A stretch of DNA of 64,000 nt from Ditibartonella choladocola (GTDB lineage Bacteria; Pseudomonadota; Alphaproteobacteria; Rhizobiales; Rhizobiaceae): positions 62,001 through 126,000 of the forward strand of contig NZ_CP015625.1 in the NCBI RefSeq assembly GCF_002007565.1, written 5' to 3'. Shown in pieces: positions 19,552 to 28,252 of the stretch. Position numbers and translations under genes: made by a program. How positions within the stretch are numbered: the first letter of the stretch is position 1; the number at the start of each line of letters is the position of its first letter. Under the pieces are notes generated by a model. It saw only the letters and a list, made by a program, of their open reading frames with translations, had not been told where the DNA came from and did not search any database.

Positions 19552-20721
19552 ATGACTGAAAAAACAATCGAAAATTTGATCCTCTCCTATTTGCCGGAAA
19601 TGACAGCTTTTCGACATACTGTTCATGAAAATCCGGAATTGTCGGGAAAGGAAACGGCAACATCGGCTCGTGTCGGAGAACTTCTCGAACAATATGGTTA
19701 TAAAGTCACACGTCACGTCGGTGGGAACGGTATTGTCGCGTCATTGAAAAATGGCAATGGGCGAAAGTCCATCGGCATCAGAGCCGATATGGACGCTTTG
19801 CCGATAAGGGAAGAAACAAATCTCGAATATGCCAGCAAAAATGAAGGTGTGATGCATGCTTGTGGCCATGACGGGCATACAACGACACTTCTTACAGCCG
19901 CGCGCGCTTTAGCCGAAACAAGAAATTTTGACGGAACAGTGCATCTTATTTTTCAACCGGCCGAAGAAATCGGTGCCGGTGCAATGGCTATGATTAAAGA
20001 CGGATTGTTTGAAAGATTTCCTTGTGATGCGGTTTATGGGCTACATAATTGGCCGGGATTGGAGCAAGGGAAAATCCAATTTACCAAAAATGCAATGATG
20101 GCCTCTGTCGATTCCGTAACAATTGTCGTTTATGGAAAGGGTGGTCATGGAGCCCGCCCTGAAACTGCAATCGACCCGATCATTGTAGCGTCTTCAATCG
20201 TCATGGCATTGCAAACGATTGTTTCCCGAAATATTCCGCCACTCCAATCAGCCATTATATCGACCGGCTCAATACATGGTGGTGAAGCATTCAATATCAT
20301 TCCGGATAGTGTGACAATTTCACTAACGGTGCGCAGTTTCTCGGCAGATATTCAAAATCTTGTTGAAGACCGGATCAAAAAAATCGTTGAAGCGCAGGCG
20401 CAAAGTTTCGGAGCGCGCGCTTCTGTGCAATATGACCGGCTGGTTCCGGCGCTGGTTAATCATTCTGAATACAGTGATTTTGCTCTTGATGTCGCAAAAC
20501 AGAGATTGGGAGCTGATAAAATCGTCCAGAATGAAATACCAACCACTGTAAGCGAGGATTTCGCCTTTATGCTACAAGCCCGACCGGGAGCATTTTTCTT
20601 TCTCGGCAATGGCAACAGTGCAAGCCTTCATAGCCCTCATTATAATTTTGACGATCGCAATCTGGTGGATGGAGCAATTTTCTGGTGTGCACTTGTGGCA
20701 GCAGTTTTAAAACAGAATTAA
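19552..20721 (+). CDS. M20D amidohydrolase, copy 3
   Basis: 389 aa, with all ligands of the family: VMHACGHDGHTT, FQPAEEIGAGA, KGGHGARPETAIDP, ASLHSPHYNFDD. Closest by eye to copy 2. It lies behind a strong terminator and so is probably expressed separately. Retention of intact active sites in three neighbouring paralogues argues for different substrates or regulation rather than decay. Substrate unknown. Confidence 0.92.
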   Translation: MTEKTIENLILSYLPEMTAFRHTVHENPELSGKETATSARVGELLEQYGYKVTRHVGGNGIVASLKNGNGRKSIGIRADMDALPIREETNLEYASKNEGVMHACGHDGHTTTLLTAARALAETRNFDGTVHLIFQPAEEIGAGAMAMIKDGLFERFPCDAVYGLHNWPGLEQGKIQFTKNAMMASVDSVTIVVYGKGGHGARPETAIDPIIVASSIVMALQTIVSRNIPPLQSAIISTGSIHGGEAFNIIPDSVTISLTVRSFSADIQNLVEDRIKKIVEAQAQSFGARASVQYDRLVPALVNHSEYSDFALDVAKQRLGADKIVQNEIPTTVSEDFAFMLQARPGAFFFLGNGNSASLHSPHYNFDDRNLVDGAIFWCALVAAVLKQN

Positions 20722-20838
20722 CCAATCGGAAACCATCCTTATGCATTATCGCAAAAGTTGAATATTGGTTGAACGGAAATGATCGGAAATTGAATCCGTT
20801 CTGAATTGCAAATTTTTGAAGATGAGTTCAGGTATTTT

Positions 20839-21549
20839 ATGAAAAAATCATGCCCCTCTTTGACTCGCCGCACTTTCCTTGTCGGAAGCGGAACAGCTTT
20901 TATCGGGGTCTTGAGTGGCTGCACAAGCAGCGGAATTTTGGGAGATGGTTATAGTAATATGACCACCGGAGCAATCCCGCGCCCCCCGATCGGAATTGAT
21001 AAAGGTTTTACAACGCCCGACAAAATGTATGCGGCCGTTCATGAAGGTCCTTATACGCTTGCCGCCATACCTTATGATAAAGTTCCAAAACAATTTCTAC
21101 GGCAGATTGTACCCAATCCGACAGGCGAACCACCCGGTACAATTGTTGTGAGTCTGAAAGACCATTTTCTTTATTTCATCCAGCCTGACGGCGATGCTTT
21201 GCGCTATGGTGTCGGTATTGGTGCAGCCGGTTTCCAATGGTCGGGGCGTGCCAATGTCCAGTTTAAACGTGAATGGCCGCGCTGGACCCCGCCTGCTGAA
21301 ATGATTGGTCGAAAACCCGAACTTGTCGAATATCGTAATGGTATGGAACCGGGGCCGACCAACCCGCTTGGTGCGCGCGCGCTTTATATCTATCAAAACG
21401 GGCGCGATACGGGATATAGAATCCATGGTTCACCGGAATGGTGGTCCATCGGGCAATCAATGTCATCCGGTTGTATCAGGCTGATGAATCAGGATATTAT
21501 CGACCTCTACAATCGGGTTCCGGTTGGAACACCGATTGTAGTAGGTTAG
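20839..21549 (+). CDS. L,D-transpeptidase, probable Tat-exported lipoprotein
   Basis: 236 aa from ATG 20839; an in-frame upstream codon (20806) would bury the signal. The N-terminus reads SLTRRTFLVGSGTAF, a twin-arginine signal, followed by a lipobox LSGC, so it should be anchored to a membrane facing the periplasm. The YkuD catalytic domain (about residues 90-236) ends with HGSPEW and SSGCIRL, giving the catalytic His and Cys. Such enzymes make 3-3 peptidoglycan cross-links or attach proteins to peptidoglycan. Confidence 0.93.
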   Translation: MKKSCPSLTRRTFLVGSGTAFIGVLSGCTSSGILGDGYSNMTTGAIPRPPIGIDKGFTTPDKMYAAVHEGPYTLAAIPYDKVPKQFLRQIVPNPTGEPPGTIVVSLKDHFLYFIQPDGDALRYGVGIGAAGFQWSGRANVQFKREWPRWTPPAEMIGRKPELVEYRNGMEPGPTNPLGARALYIYQNGRDTGYRIHGSPEWWSIGQSMSSGCIRLMNQDIIDLYNRVPVGTPIVVG

Positions 21550-21682
21550 TCCTCATTATATGGGAGGAGGCGTATAATGAGAAGAAAGGGGTGCCCGACT
21601 AGACAAGCGGGGGCAACTCTATCGGGCACCTTGGGGGATACCAGGTTTCGTCCTGGTGCTCACTAAACGAGTGGCCGAATAT
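21550..21682 (+). ncRNA. Candidate structured RNA with four consecutive hairpins
   Basis: Four stems follow each other: CTCATTATA/TATAATGAG (21552-21560 with 21573-21581), GGTGCCCGA/TCGGGCACC (21590-21598 with 21622-21630), ACCAGG/CCTGGT (21640-21645 with 21652-21657), and CACT/AGTG (21661-21664 with 21670-21673). Loops are G-rich (GGGAGGAGG in loop 1, GGGGG in loop 2). The first loop is a perfect Shine-Dalgarno and the ATG at 21577 lies in its stem; a 29-codon frame runs 21577-21666 but is full of codons rare in the neighbours (AGA, AGG, CTA, GGG). It may be a leader of the next gene or an independent RNA. No T-tract terminator; family not recognised. Confidence 0.5.
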
Positions 21683-21725
21683 AAAGTTCCAAAAAATTTT
21701 GATTTCATTCAAAAGGGCTTGAAGA

Positions 21726-22088
21726 ATGTTGAAAAAGACTTTCCTTATGACATTTATCCTGGCTGCTCTTTATGGCTTTGCGGCCAATGCACAAGCTTCT
21801 TCAGTGCGTAATCAAACCTATATTTGTGAACGTGGTGTGGCGTTGCAGGCGATTTTTATCAAAGATAAAGATGATTCTTATGCGGTTATTTTTGTTGATG
21901 GAAAATTGGTAGCAATGCATGAAGATGTCAAAGGGCCGGAAAGGCTTTTTATTGCTGTTGACGATCAGGATAATTATCGTTTCCATATAAAGGGGAACGA
22001 CGCAAGTCTCACCTATAAAGATAGCGACCAGTCAAAGGCAGAAAAAGTCGTTTTACAGTCCTGTCAGGCCGATATAGCGGAGGATTAA
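21726..22088 (+). CDS. Secreted protein resembling MliC-type lysozyme inhibitor
   Basis: 120 aa. Sec signal peptide in the first 24 residues (MLKKTFLMTFILAALYGF, cleavage near ANAQA). The mature part follows the MliC pattern: YICERG near the start, an aliphatic strand with AVIFVDG, FHIKGNDASLTY, and a second Cys at VVLQSC, so the two cysteines can form the usual disulphide. MliC proteins block host c-type lysozyme in the periplasm. The assignment is by eye and tentative. The stop overlaps the tenA start by one base. Confidence 0.6.
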   Translation: MLKKTFLMTFILAALYGFAANAQASSVRNQTYICERGVALQAIFIKDKDDSYAVIFVDGKLVAMHEDVKGPERLFIAVDDQDNYRFHIKGNDASLTYKDSDQSKAEKVVLQSCQADIAED

Positions 22089-22765
22089 TGGAAAAACCCG
22101 ATTTTGAACGAGGTCCTTTCGGAAAGTTGCGGATGAAGGCTGGCGAGCTGTGGCAGGCTTATGTTGGCCATTCTTTTGTTAGTCAATTGGCAGCGGGAAC
22201 ACTGGCCGAGAAATGTTTCAGAAAATTTTTGACGCAGGACTATTTGTTTCTGGTTCATTTTTCCCGCGGTTATGCGCTTCTCGCGGCAAAATCGACAAAT
22301 ATTGCAGATATCAGGGAAGCACTTGACGGTCTCAAATCCATTATTGAAGAAATGCCGCTTCATGTCGCTTATGCCAAAAAATGGGGTATTTCCGAACAGG
22401 AAATGAGTAGAGCAACCGAGGCATTGGAAACAATTGCCTATACGCGCTACGTTCTCGATGTCGGATATGCCGGCGACCGGCTTGATTTGATGGCCGCTCT
22501 ATTGCCCTGCGTTGCCGGTTATGCCGAAGTCGGCTTGCGGCTTGCAGGTTCCAAAACCACTGTCTTTAATGGCAATCCCTATTCGGAATGGATTAAAAAT
22601 TACGAAAGCGAAGAATATATCAAAGGGGTGATAGCCTTTATTGATAGTTTCAACAAGCTTGCGGAAAAATATGAAGGGGAAGTGCGTTTTCAACGTTTGA
22701 GCGAAATCTTCAATACGGCTACGCGTCTCGAAACCGAATTCTGGCAAATGGGGCTTGATGCGTAA
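22088..22765 (+). CDS. tenA: TenA-family aminopyrimidine aminohydrolase / thiaminase II
   Basis: 225 aa, all-helical, the usual length. TenA salvages the pyrimidine part of degraded thiamine. Visible features: KLRMKAGELWQAY at the start, FLTQDYLFLVHFSR near residue 45 with the active-site Asp, ALLPCVAGYAEVG near residue 138 with the catalytic Cys, and TRLETEFWQMG at the end with the catalytic Glu. GGAGG lies just before ATG 22088, inside the preceding gene. Pairing with an MliC-like gene is odd. No TPP riboswitch signature is visible upstream. Confidence 0.88.
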   Translation: MEKPDFERGPFGKLRMKAGELWQAYVGHSFVSQLAAGTLAEKCFRKFLTQDYLFLVHFSRGYALLAAKSTNIADIREALDGLKSIIEEMPLHVAYAKKWGISEQEMSRATEALETIAYTRYVLDVGYAGDRLDLMAALLPCVAGYAEVGLRLAGSKTTVFNGNPYSEWIKNYESEEYIKGVIAFIDSFNKLAEKYEGEVRFQRLSEIFNTATRLETEFWQMGLDA

Positions 22766-22788
22766 TAATTGACGATCATTCAACCGAT

Positions 22789-23553
22789 CTATTTGAAGTC
22801 AATGGCGTGCAAGGCTTGTCCATTGCGTTTCAACCATGCTTTACATTCTTTCGTTCGCGGGCATAATTTTTCGCATAAAGCCCAGAATTTGGAACTATGA
22901 TTCATTTCAACAAGGTGGGAAGCCTCATGGGCAACGAGATAGTCGATAACTCCCAAAGGAGCCATGACAATTCGCCATGAAAATGACAAATGCCCGTCAG
23001 CAGAACACGACCCCCAACGGCTTCTGGTGTCCTTATAGCGGACGGAAACCGGCTTCCGGCCTACGGTAGCGCAATGCTTTTCGACAAGCGGAGCAATAAT
23101 ATGAGCGGCCTGTTTTTTAAGTGCGTCTCCAATGTGCCTTGGTAAATAACGCTCGTCACCATAAACAATTATTTTTCCACCCTTACCATTATCATCGGCA
23201 ATGATGGTGACTGTGCCCCGCCCTTCCCGATGTATGATTTCATAGGGATGGCCCAGAATAGGTATAGCAGCACCGGCTTTCAACATCGGCGTATTGCGAG
23301 GCGCTGGCAAACGGGAAATGCGGCTTTCTATCCAACCTTTATAACGTTCAATGAAGCTCGTAATCTCGTTTTCCGATGTTTTCGGAGGAACAGTGACACG
23401 AACGCCTTTTCCGCCGGCTTCTATGCGCAATGTCAGCCTTTTTGCGCGCGCAGTTTTCATAATTGTAAGCGGCAAGGAACGGTCTGACAATTGAAGTGTC
23501 AATTGCAGCTTTTCCGGTTTCAAATCAGGCGAGCGGGAGAGGCTAGAAAACAT
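22789..23553 (-). CDS. YgjP-like M48-type metallopeptidase (DUF45)
   Basis: 254 aa. The zinc motif HEASH (in YLVAHEASHLVEMNH, near residue 208) with a third ligand in NHSSKFW is diagnostic; VSVRYKDTRSRWGSC just before is the other conserved block. Members are cytoplasmic proteins of unknown physiological substrate. Convergent with tenA (23-bp gap). The ORF has an ATG at 23553; a later start near residue 31 would remove a weakly conserved N-terminus but has no better ribosome site. Confidence 0.88.
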   Translation of the reverse strand: MFSSLSRSPDLKPEKLQLTLQLSDRSLPLTIMKTARAKRLTLRIEAGGKGVRVTVPPKTSENEITSFIERYKGWIESRISRLPAPRNTPMLKAGAAIPILGHPYEIIHREGRGTVTIIADDNGKGGKIIVYGDERYLPRHIGDALKKQAAHIIAPLVEKHCATVGRKPVSVRYKDTRSRWGSCSADGHLSFSWRIVMAPLGVIDYLVAHEASHLVEMNHSSKFWALCEKLCPRTKECKAWLKRNGQALHAIDFK

Positions 23554-23674
23554 GGGCCTTATTTAGGAAATGAAAGCGTTTTTTGAAGAGATTTAATCAT
23601 ATTATAGGAAAATTATTATCACAACGGACTGAAACCATGTCACACCCACCGCAAACATATCGGCGGGTAGAGCC

Positions 23675-23708
23675 GGATTTCCTAATAAAAGGAAATCCGT
23701 TTTATTCT
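23675..23708 (+). terminator. Terminator-like hairpin in the 23554-23789 spacer
   Basis: GGATTTCCT (23675-23683) pairs with AGGAAATCC (23690-23698), followed by GTTTTATT. Just before it, ACCCACCG and CGGCGGGT (about 23644-23668) form another stem with one mismatch. There is no plus-strand gene immediately upstream, so it may end a short unannotated transcript. Confidence 0.5.
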
Positions 23709-23789
23709 CTTCCGTTTTTGCCTTTTAATCAATTCGTCTGCAAAGAAGAACCGGTTTTATTCTTTCCTTGTCATATCGATCAGGCATAT

Positions 23790-24563
23790 TCAACGCGCAC
23801 CGTTAGCTATCAGCATCTCCAAAGCGTTGAGGATGGCGGCAATATCTTGCGGACGGGAGAGATGGTGTTCGCCATCACGAATTAATGTCAGTGTAACATT
23901 ATCGAAAGGCAGATGTTCGACAAGTTCAAGCGTATGCTGATAAGGCACTTCATTGTCGGCCATTCCCTGAATGATATGAACCGGACAATGAATATCGATA
24001 AGGCCTTCCATAACCAGATTTTTATCACCGTCATCAAGAAAGATTTTGGTAAAAGGAACCGGTTCCGGCTCGTTTTCATAAGGGACTTCAAAAAAGCCGC
24101 GTTCCTCCAGTTCCTGTTTTTGTTTGCTTGTCATTTGCGGGCGAACAAGGTCACGGGTGAAATCGGGTGCAGGGGCGAGAAGCAACAAACCGGCAAGCGG
24201 AATGTGTTTCTTTGCCAATTCCTGCGCCATGCGAAGCGCTATCCATCCACCCATTGATGAACCTGCTATGATTTGCGGGCCGCGGCAAAATTTTTCAAAA
24301 AGCGTCAGGCTTTCCTCTAACCACAAGGAAATGCTTCCCTTGTAAAAATCGCCCTCCGATTCGCCAGTGCCCGAATAATCGAAGCGCAAAAACGGATAGC
24401 CGTTTTTTTCTGCAAATGCATTCAATGCAACGGCTTTTCCCCCCATCATGTGCGAGCGGTAACCCGGTAGCCACATCAAACCGGGGTGTTTTGTTCCTTC
24501 AAGGGCACGTATTGCGAGTTTTTGATGGCCGACAGTTAAAAATTCAAGATCACCATTTTGCAT
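23790..24563 (-). CDS. Alpha/beta hydrolase (ABHD10-like)
   Basis: 257 aa from ATG 24563, chosen for a textbook AAGGAG six bases upstream. Alpha/beta hydrolase fold: LMWLPGYRSHMMGGKA (oxyanion region) near residue 28, nucleophile elbow GSSMGGW near residue 100, acid region MADNEVPY, and the catalytic His in DGEHHLS near residue 240. It resembles the thioesterase/carboxylesterase group near mitochondrial ABHD10. Substrate unknown; probably an ester or thioester. Confidence 0.85.
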   Translation of the reverse strand: MQNGDLEFLTVGHQKLAIRALEGTKHPGLMWLPGYRSHMMGGKAVALNAFAEKNGYPFLRFDYSGTGESEGDFYKGSISLWLEESLTLFEKFCRGPQIIAGSSMGGWIALRMAQELAKKHIPLAGLLLLAPAPDFTRDLVRPQMTSKQKQELEERGFFEVPYENEPEPVPFTKIFLDDGDKNLVMEGLIDIHCPVHIIQGMADNEVPYQHTLELVEHLPFDNVTLTLIRDGEHHLSRPQDIAAILNALEMLIANGAR

Positions 24564-24856
24564 GAAAAACTCCTTACATCGCCGGAACGATAACAAATAT
24601 TATAGATAGACTTATTTTAGCCGGAAAATCGCGAACATAAACCCTTAATGCCGCTTTAAAGCCAATATTCAATAAAAGCCTAGCATTTCGGTTGTTTTTG
24701 AACGTTAATTTGTATATGACGAAAAACAGATGAATTTATTCGACTGAAATAAAATATCCGGTGTGAAATCTTGGGTAAACCAAGTTATCACACAGGTTTT
24801 AAAGGATAAATTATATCTGAACTGGATAATTGAAACTATTATAGGGAGAATCGACC

Positions 24857-25393
24857 ATTCGCCGACCGTTTAAAACAACGCCAACCCCAAAAGATGGGCC
24901 GCGTTCCAATCAGGATATCCGCATTCCTCGTATACAACTTATCGATCATGAGGGGCATAATCACGGGGTCGTTCCGACGCAAGATGCTTTAGCAATGGCT
25001 GAAGAGGCAGGTCTCGATCTTGTCGAGATTGTTCCAAATGCCGAACCACCGGTTTGCAAAATCATTGATCTTGGAAAGCTGAAATATCAGAACCAGAAAA
25101 AGGCATCCGAGGCGCGCAAGAAACAGAAGACCGTGGAAATCAAAGAAATCAAGATGCGGCCGAACATTGATACCCACGATTACGGGGTAAAAATGAAGGC
25201 AATCGGAAAATTTCTTGAAGGTGGCGACAAGGTCAAAATTACCCTTCGGTTCCGTGGCCGCGAAATGGCGCACCAGGAATTGGGCATGCAGCTTCTCGAA
25301 CGTGTAAAATTGGATACAGCCGGTATTTCAAAAGTTGAAGCCGAGCCAAAACTTGAGGGGCGACAGATGATGATGGTTATTGCGCCCAAATAA
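24857..25393 (+). CDS. infC: Translation initiation factor IF-3 (ATT start)
   Basis: 178 aa when started at ATT 24857; the first ATG (24995) lies 46 codons inside the conserved N-domain. The reading upstream of that ATG is clearly IF-3: [25 protein letters not shown] lies 8 bases before ATT. The linker is [18 protein letters not shown] and the C-domain [20 protein letters not shown] with [12 protein letters not shown]-3 proofreads start codons, and use of ATT is the known basis of its autoregulation. A terminator follows at once, so the gene is monocistronic here, not joined to rpmI/rplT. Confidence 0.95.
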   Translation: MRRPFKTTPTPKDGPRSNQDIRIPRIQLIDHEGHNHGVVPTQDALAMAEEAGLDLVEIVPNAEPPVCKIIDLGKLKYQNQKKASEARKKQKTVEIKEIKMRPNIDTHDYGVKMKAIGKFLEGGDKVKITLRFRGREMAHQELGMQLLERVKLDTAGISKVEAEPKLEGRQMMMVIAPK

Positions 25394-25406
25394 TTTTGTG
25401 TATTTT

Positions 25407-25438
25407 TTAAAAGCACCGTTGATAACGGTGCTTTTTTA
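25407..25438 (+). terminator. Rho-independent terminator after infC
   Basis: AAAAGCACCGTT (25409-25420), GAT loop, AACGGTGCTTTT and further Ts: a 12-bp stem ending in a T-tract. Confidence 0.9.
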
Positions 25439-25612
25439 TTAACTTTTAGTTGCAAACCCTAACCGGCAAATGAAATAGTAAACATATCGTATTTTGTTTT
25501 TATGCTGTTCAAAGCATAGAAGTTGTGTTTCGAGTTTTATACCGCGAAGGGAAACATGTTTTTTTGAAATATAGAAAGCATGGTTATGCGGCAAGAGTAG
25601 GGATTATATGTA

Positions 25613-27064
25613 ATGTCAGGATGGCTTAGACGTAAACCGGTGATTGGGCAAACGTCACAAAGGGAACGAAAACTCATTCCGACATTAAGTTGGCCCCATC
25701 TTGTCGCGTTAGGTGTCGGTGGAATTGTCGGGACCGGTATTTATACCCTCATCGGTATTGGTGCCGACAGAGCAGGGCCATCCGTGCTGTTATCCTTTGT
25801 CATTGCCGGTGTTGTGTGTGCATGTGCCGCTTTTGCCTATGCGGAACTTGCAACTCTTATTCCGCTAGCAGGCGGAGCCTATACCTATTCCTATGCAGCA
25901 TTAGGCGAGTTGATTGCCTGGATTGTCGGGTGGAGCCTTATTCTTGAATATTCACTTGTGGTCAGCACTGTGGCCGTTGGCTGGTCGGCTTACGCAACAG
26001 GATTTTTGCACGGCATCGGCATTCATTTGCCGTTCTGGCTTTCGGCAGGTTACAACGCAGTAGATCCGGCAACCGGTGTGCACGGGTTTGTCAATCTTCC
26101 GGCTGTTTTTATTGTTTTTGTTATTGCCGGCATGTTGATGATTGGTACCAAAGCAAGTGCGACATTGAATTTGTTCCTTGTTGTTATCAAAATAGCAGCT
26201 TTGGTACTTTTTATTATTGTCACACTTCCCCATTTCAATCTTGAAAATCTTCATCCCTTCATGCCGAACGGATTTTCCAAAGTCATGTCACCGGATGGTG
26301 TGGAACGAGGTGTGATGGCTGCGGCCGCTATTATATTTTTCGCATTTTATGGTTTTGATACAATTGCAACCGCTGCCGAGGAAACCAAACAACCGCGTCG
26401 GGATCTTTCTATCGGTATCGTCGGTTCGCTGATTGCGTGTATCATCATTTATGTTCTCGTCGGCCTTGGAGCAGTAGGTGCACTTCATTACACCAGTTTT
26501 GCGCATAGTGAAGAACCGCTTGCCCATATTTTGCGTACATTGGGCTCGAACCGCATTGCCGGTCTGATCGGCATTGCGGCTGTTATAGCATTGCCGACAG
26601 TGTTACTGGCATTCTTCTATGGCCAGACACGTATATTTTTTGTTATGGGACGCGATGGAACCCTTCCCGGTTTCCTCTCGCGCGTCAACGCAAAAACCGG
26701 AACGCCGGTTGCAACGACGCTTTTTACCGCCGTCATTATTGCCGCAATTGCCGGGCTTTTTCGACTTGATGAAATAGCTGCACTTGCCAATGCCGGAACG
26801 CTGGTTGCCTTCACTTCTGTTGGCATATGCCTGATTGTTTTACGCAAAACAGCAGCCGATGTTCCCAGAAAATTCAAAACACCTTTGGTCTTTATTGTCG
26901 GCCCGCTCAGTGCAATAGGCTGCGTTTATCTGTTTTTCAGCCTTCCATCGAAAACCCAATATTATTTTCTGTTGTGGAACCTTATTGGCATCGTACTCTA
27001 TTTTTGTTACGGTTTCAGGAAAAGTAACATAGCGCATCACATTTCCGTGAATGACCGCTCTTAA
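25613..27064 (+). CDS. APC-superfamily amino acid permease
   Basis: 483 aa with about twelve membrane segments. GVGGIVGTGIYTLIG near residue 37 is the substrate-binding helix-1 motif, and GFDTIATAAEETKQPRRD near residue 250 the helix-6 region typical of the cationic amino acid transporter/YfnA group. It should import amino acids with protons, or exchange them, at the inner membrane. Stand-alone gene between infC and a secreted-protein gene. Confidence 0.92.
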   Translation: MSGWLRRKPVIGQTSQRERKLIPTLSWPHLVALGVGGIVGTGIYTLIGIGADRAGPSVLLSFVIAGVVCACAAFAYAELATLIPLAGGAYTYSYAALGELIAWIVGWSLILEYSLVVSTVAVGWSAYATGFLHGIGIHLPFWLSAGYNAVDPATGVHGFVNLPAVFIVFVIAGMLMIGTKASATLNLFLVVIKIAALVLFIIVTLPHFNLENLHPFMPNGFSKVMSPDGVERGVMAAAAIIFFAFYGFDTIATAAEETKQPRRDLSIGIVGSLIACIIIYVLVGLGAVGALHYTSFAHSEEPLAHILRTLGSNRIAGLIGIAAVIALPTVLLAFFYGQTRIFFVMGRDGTLPGFLSRVNAKTGTPVATTLFTAVIIAAIAGLFRLDEIAALANAGTLVAFTSVGICLIVLRKTAADVPRKFKTPLVFIVGPLSAIGCVYLFFSLPSKTQYYFLLWNLIGIVLYFCYGFRKSNIAHHISVNDRS

Positions 27065-27183
27065 TGGCATTTTATGATGAACGTTTTTTTCTGAAATGCG
27101 TTTATTTATTATATTATATTCACGAGTGTTGTTCGGACAGAATGTTACATTTCGATGGTTTGCCATGCTGGAGGTATGTTTAA

Positions 27184-28149
27184 GTGTATAAACCAATAAG
27201 TTTCTTTTCAGCTGTTATTGCTTTATGCCTGGCGCCGATGGCTGCGGAAGCGGCTGTATACCAGAAAGTTCCGGGAACAGCGGTCTATATTAGTGTGCCC
27301 GACAGCTTTACTCTCACAACCGATTTTAGCGGTTTTATAGACAAAAAGTCCGGTGCATCTATTATCGTTGCAACAATGCCGCCAGCCAGTGACAGTGTGA
27401 AAAAGTTATTTAACGACGAAAAAACATTCATATCCGCTATGGATAATCATCATTATTCCATTACTTCACGTTCCCGCACGAAATCGCGTGATGGTAATGC
27501 TTTGCTTGTTTATCAGGGAAAGCAAACTGCCGCCAATGGTGTTTTTGATAAATGGTCTTCAATGCTTTTTGCACAGAATGCTTCTTACGTGATTACCGTA
27601 CAGGCTCCTGAAACAGAACATTTCGCATTGGATGATGCGATGAAGATTTTCGCATCCGTTTCGCTTGCCCGTCATAATGATGAAGGCGATCAATTAAGCG
27701 CTCTTCCATTTACTTTTGGTGTTGAACCGCCGTTTGAATTTGTTGGCTCCATTATGAACAGTTCGGCAATGTTGACCATTCCGGCTTATACAAAAGATAG
27801 TGCTGAAAGTCCCGATATTGTGGTGACAAAGGGGCTTGAAACGGCTCAGGGTGCTCCTCTCGACAAGGTTGTCGATAATTATCTTAACTCGATCAAAGGG
27901 ACCGTTAACAATGTCGCAGATCGCAAGACCTCGCACACAAAGTTCGCTGGCCACCCCGGTTTGAGGTTGCAGGCGACAGCCGAGATGAAAGGCGATCCGG
28001 TAGATCTTGTTATTTATGCGGCTGTGGGCAATGACGGGCATCCGATTTTCATGCATGCAACCGGCGAGAAGGGAACATTGGCTGCCTATAGCGATGAAAT
28101 TGAAAAGACAGCCGATAGCATACAACTGAGAAACGACGAGAAGAAGTAA
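27184..28149 (+). CDS. Secreted protein with two PsbP/DcrB-like halves
   Basis: 321 aa from GTG 27184; GGAGG lies 9 bases upstream, while the nearer ATG (27177) opens a frame that stops after seven codons. Signal peptide: SAVIALCLAPMAAEAA. Two alpha/beta halves follow (about residues 24-165 and 175-315), each starting with a strand like AVYISVPDSFTL or AMLTIPAY and ending with an acidic helix. That pattern resembles PsbP/DcrB (DUF1795) proteins, tentatively. Function unknown; periplasmic. Confidence 0.7.
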   Translation: MYKPISFFSAVIALCLAPMAAEAAVYQKVPGTAVYISVPDSFTLTTDFSGFIDKKSGASIIVATMPPASDSVKKLFNDEKTFISAMDNHHYSITSRSRTKSRDGNALLVYQGKQTAANGVFDKWSSMLFAQNASYVITVQAPETEHFALDDAMKIFASVSLARHNDEGDQLSALPFTFGVEPPFEFVGSIMNSSAMLTIPAYTKDSAESPDIVVTKGLETAQGAPLDKVVDNYLNSIKGTVNNVADRKTSHTKFAGHPGLRLQATAEMKGDPVDLVIYAAVGNDGHPIFMHATGEKGTLAAYSDEIEKTADSIQLRNDEKK

Positions 28150-28198
28150 CTCTCGACAGTGCCGGAAGTCGAAGGATAACCTTCCGTATCGCTTTTTC

Positions 28199-28252
28199 AG
28201 CTCCGATGAGCGGCTTTTGAATGCCTGCCGTCGGGGCTATTTTATATTTTTT
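28199..28252 (+). terminator. Rho-independent terminator after the secreted-protein gene
   Basis: AGCTCCGA (28199-28206) pairs with TCGGGGCT (28231-28238) with one G-U pair; the inner arm GCGGC/GCC extends the fold, and TATTTTATATTTTTT follows. Confidence 0.7.

Noticed and set aside
21588-21660. TPP riboswitch before tenA
   Set aside because: The GGGGTGCCC opening looked promising and tenA is a thiamine gene, but the conserved CTGAGA and ACCTGATC segments are absent.
23583-23885. 100-codon plus-strand ORF
   Set aside because: Its second half is antisense to the alpha/beta hydrolase gene and its first half covers two hairpins and a terminator.
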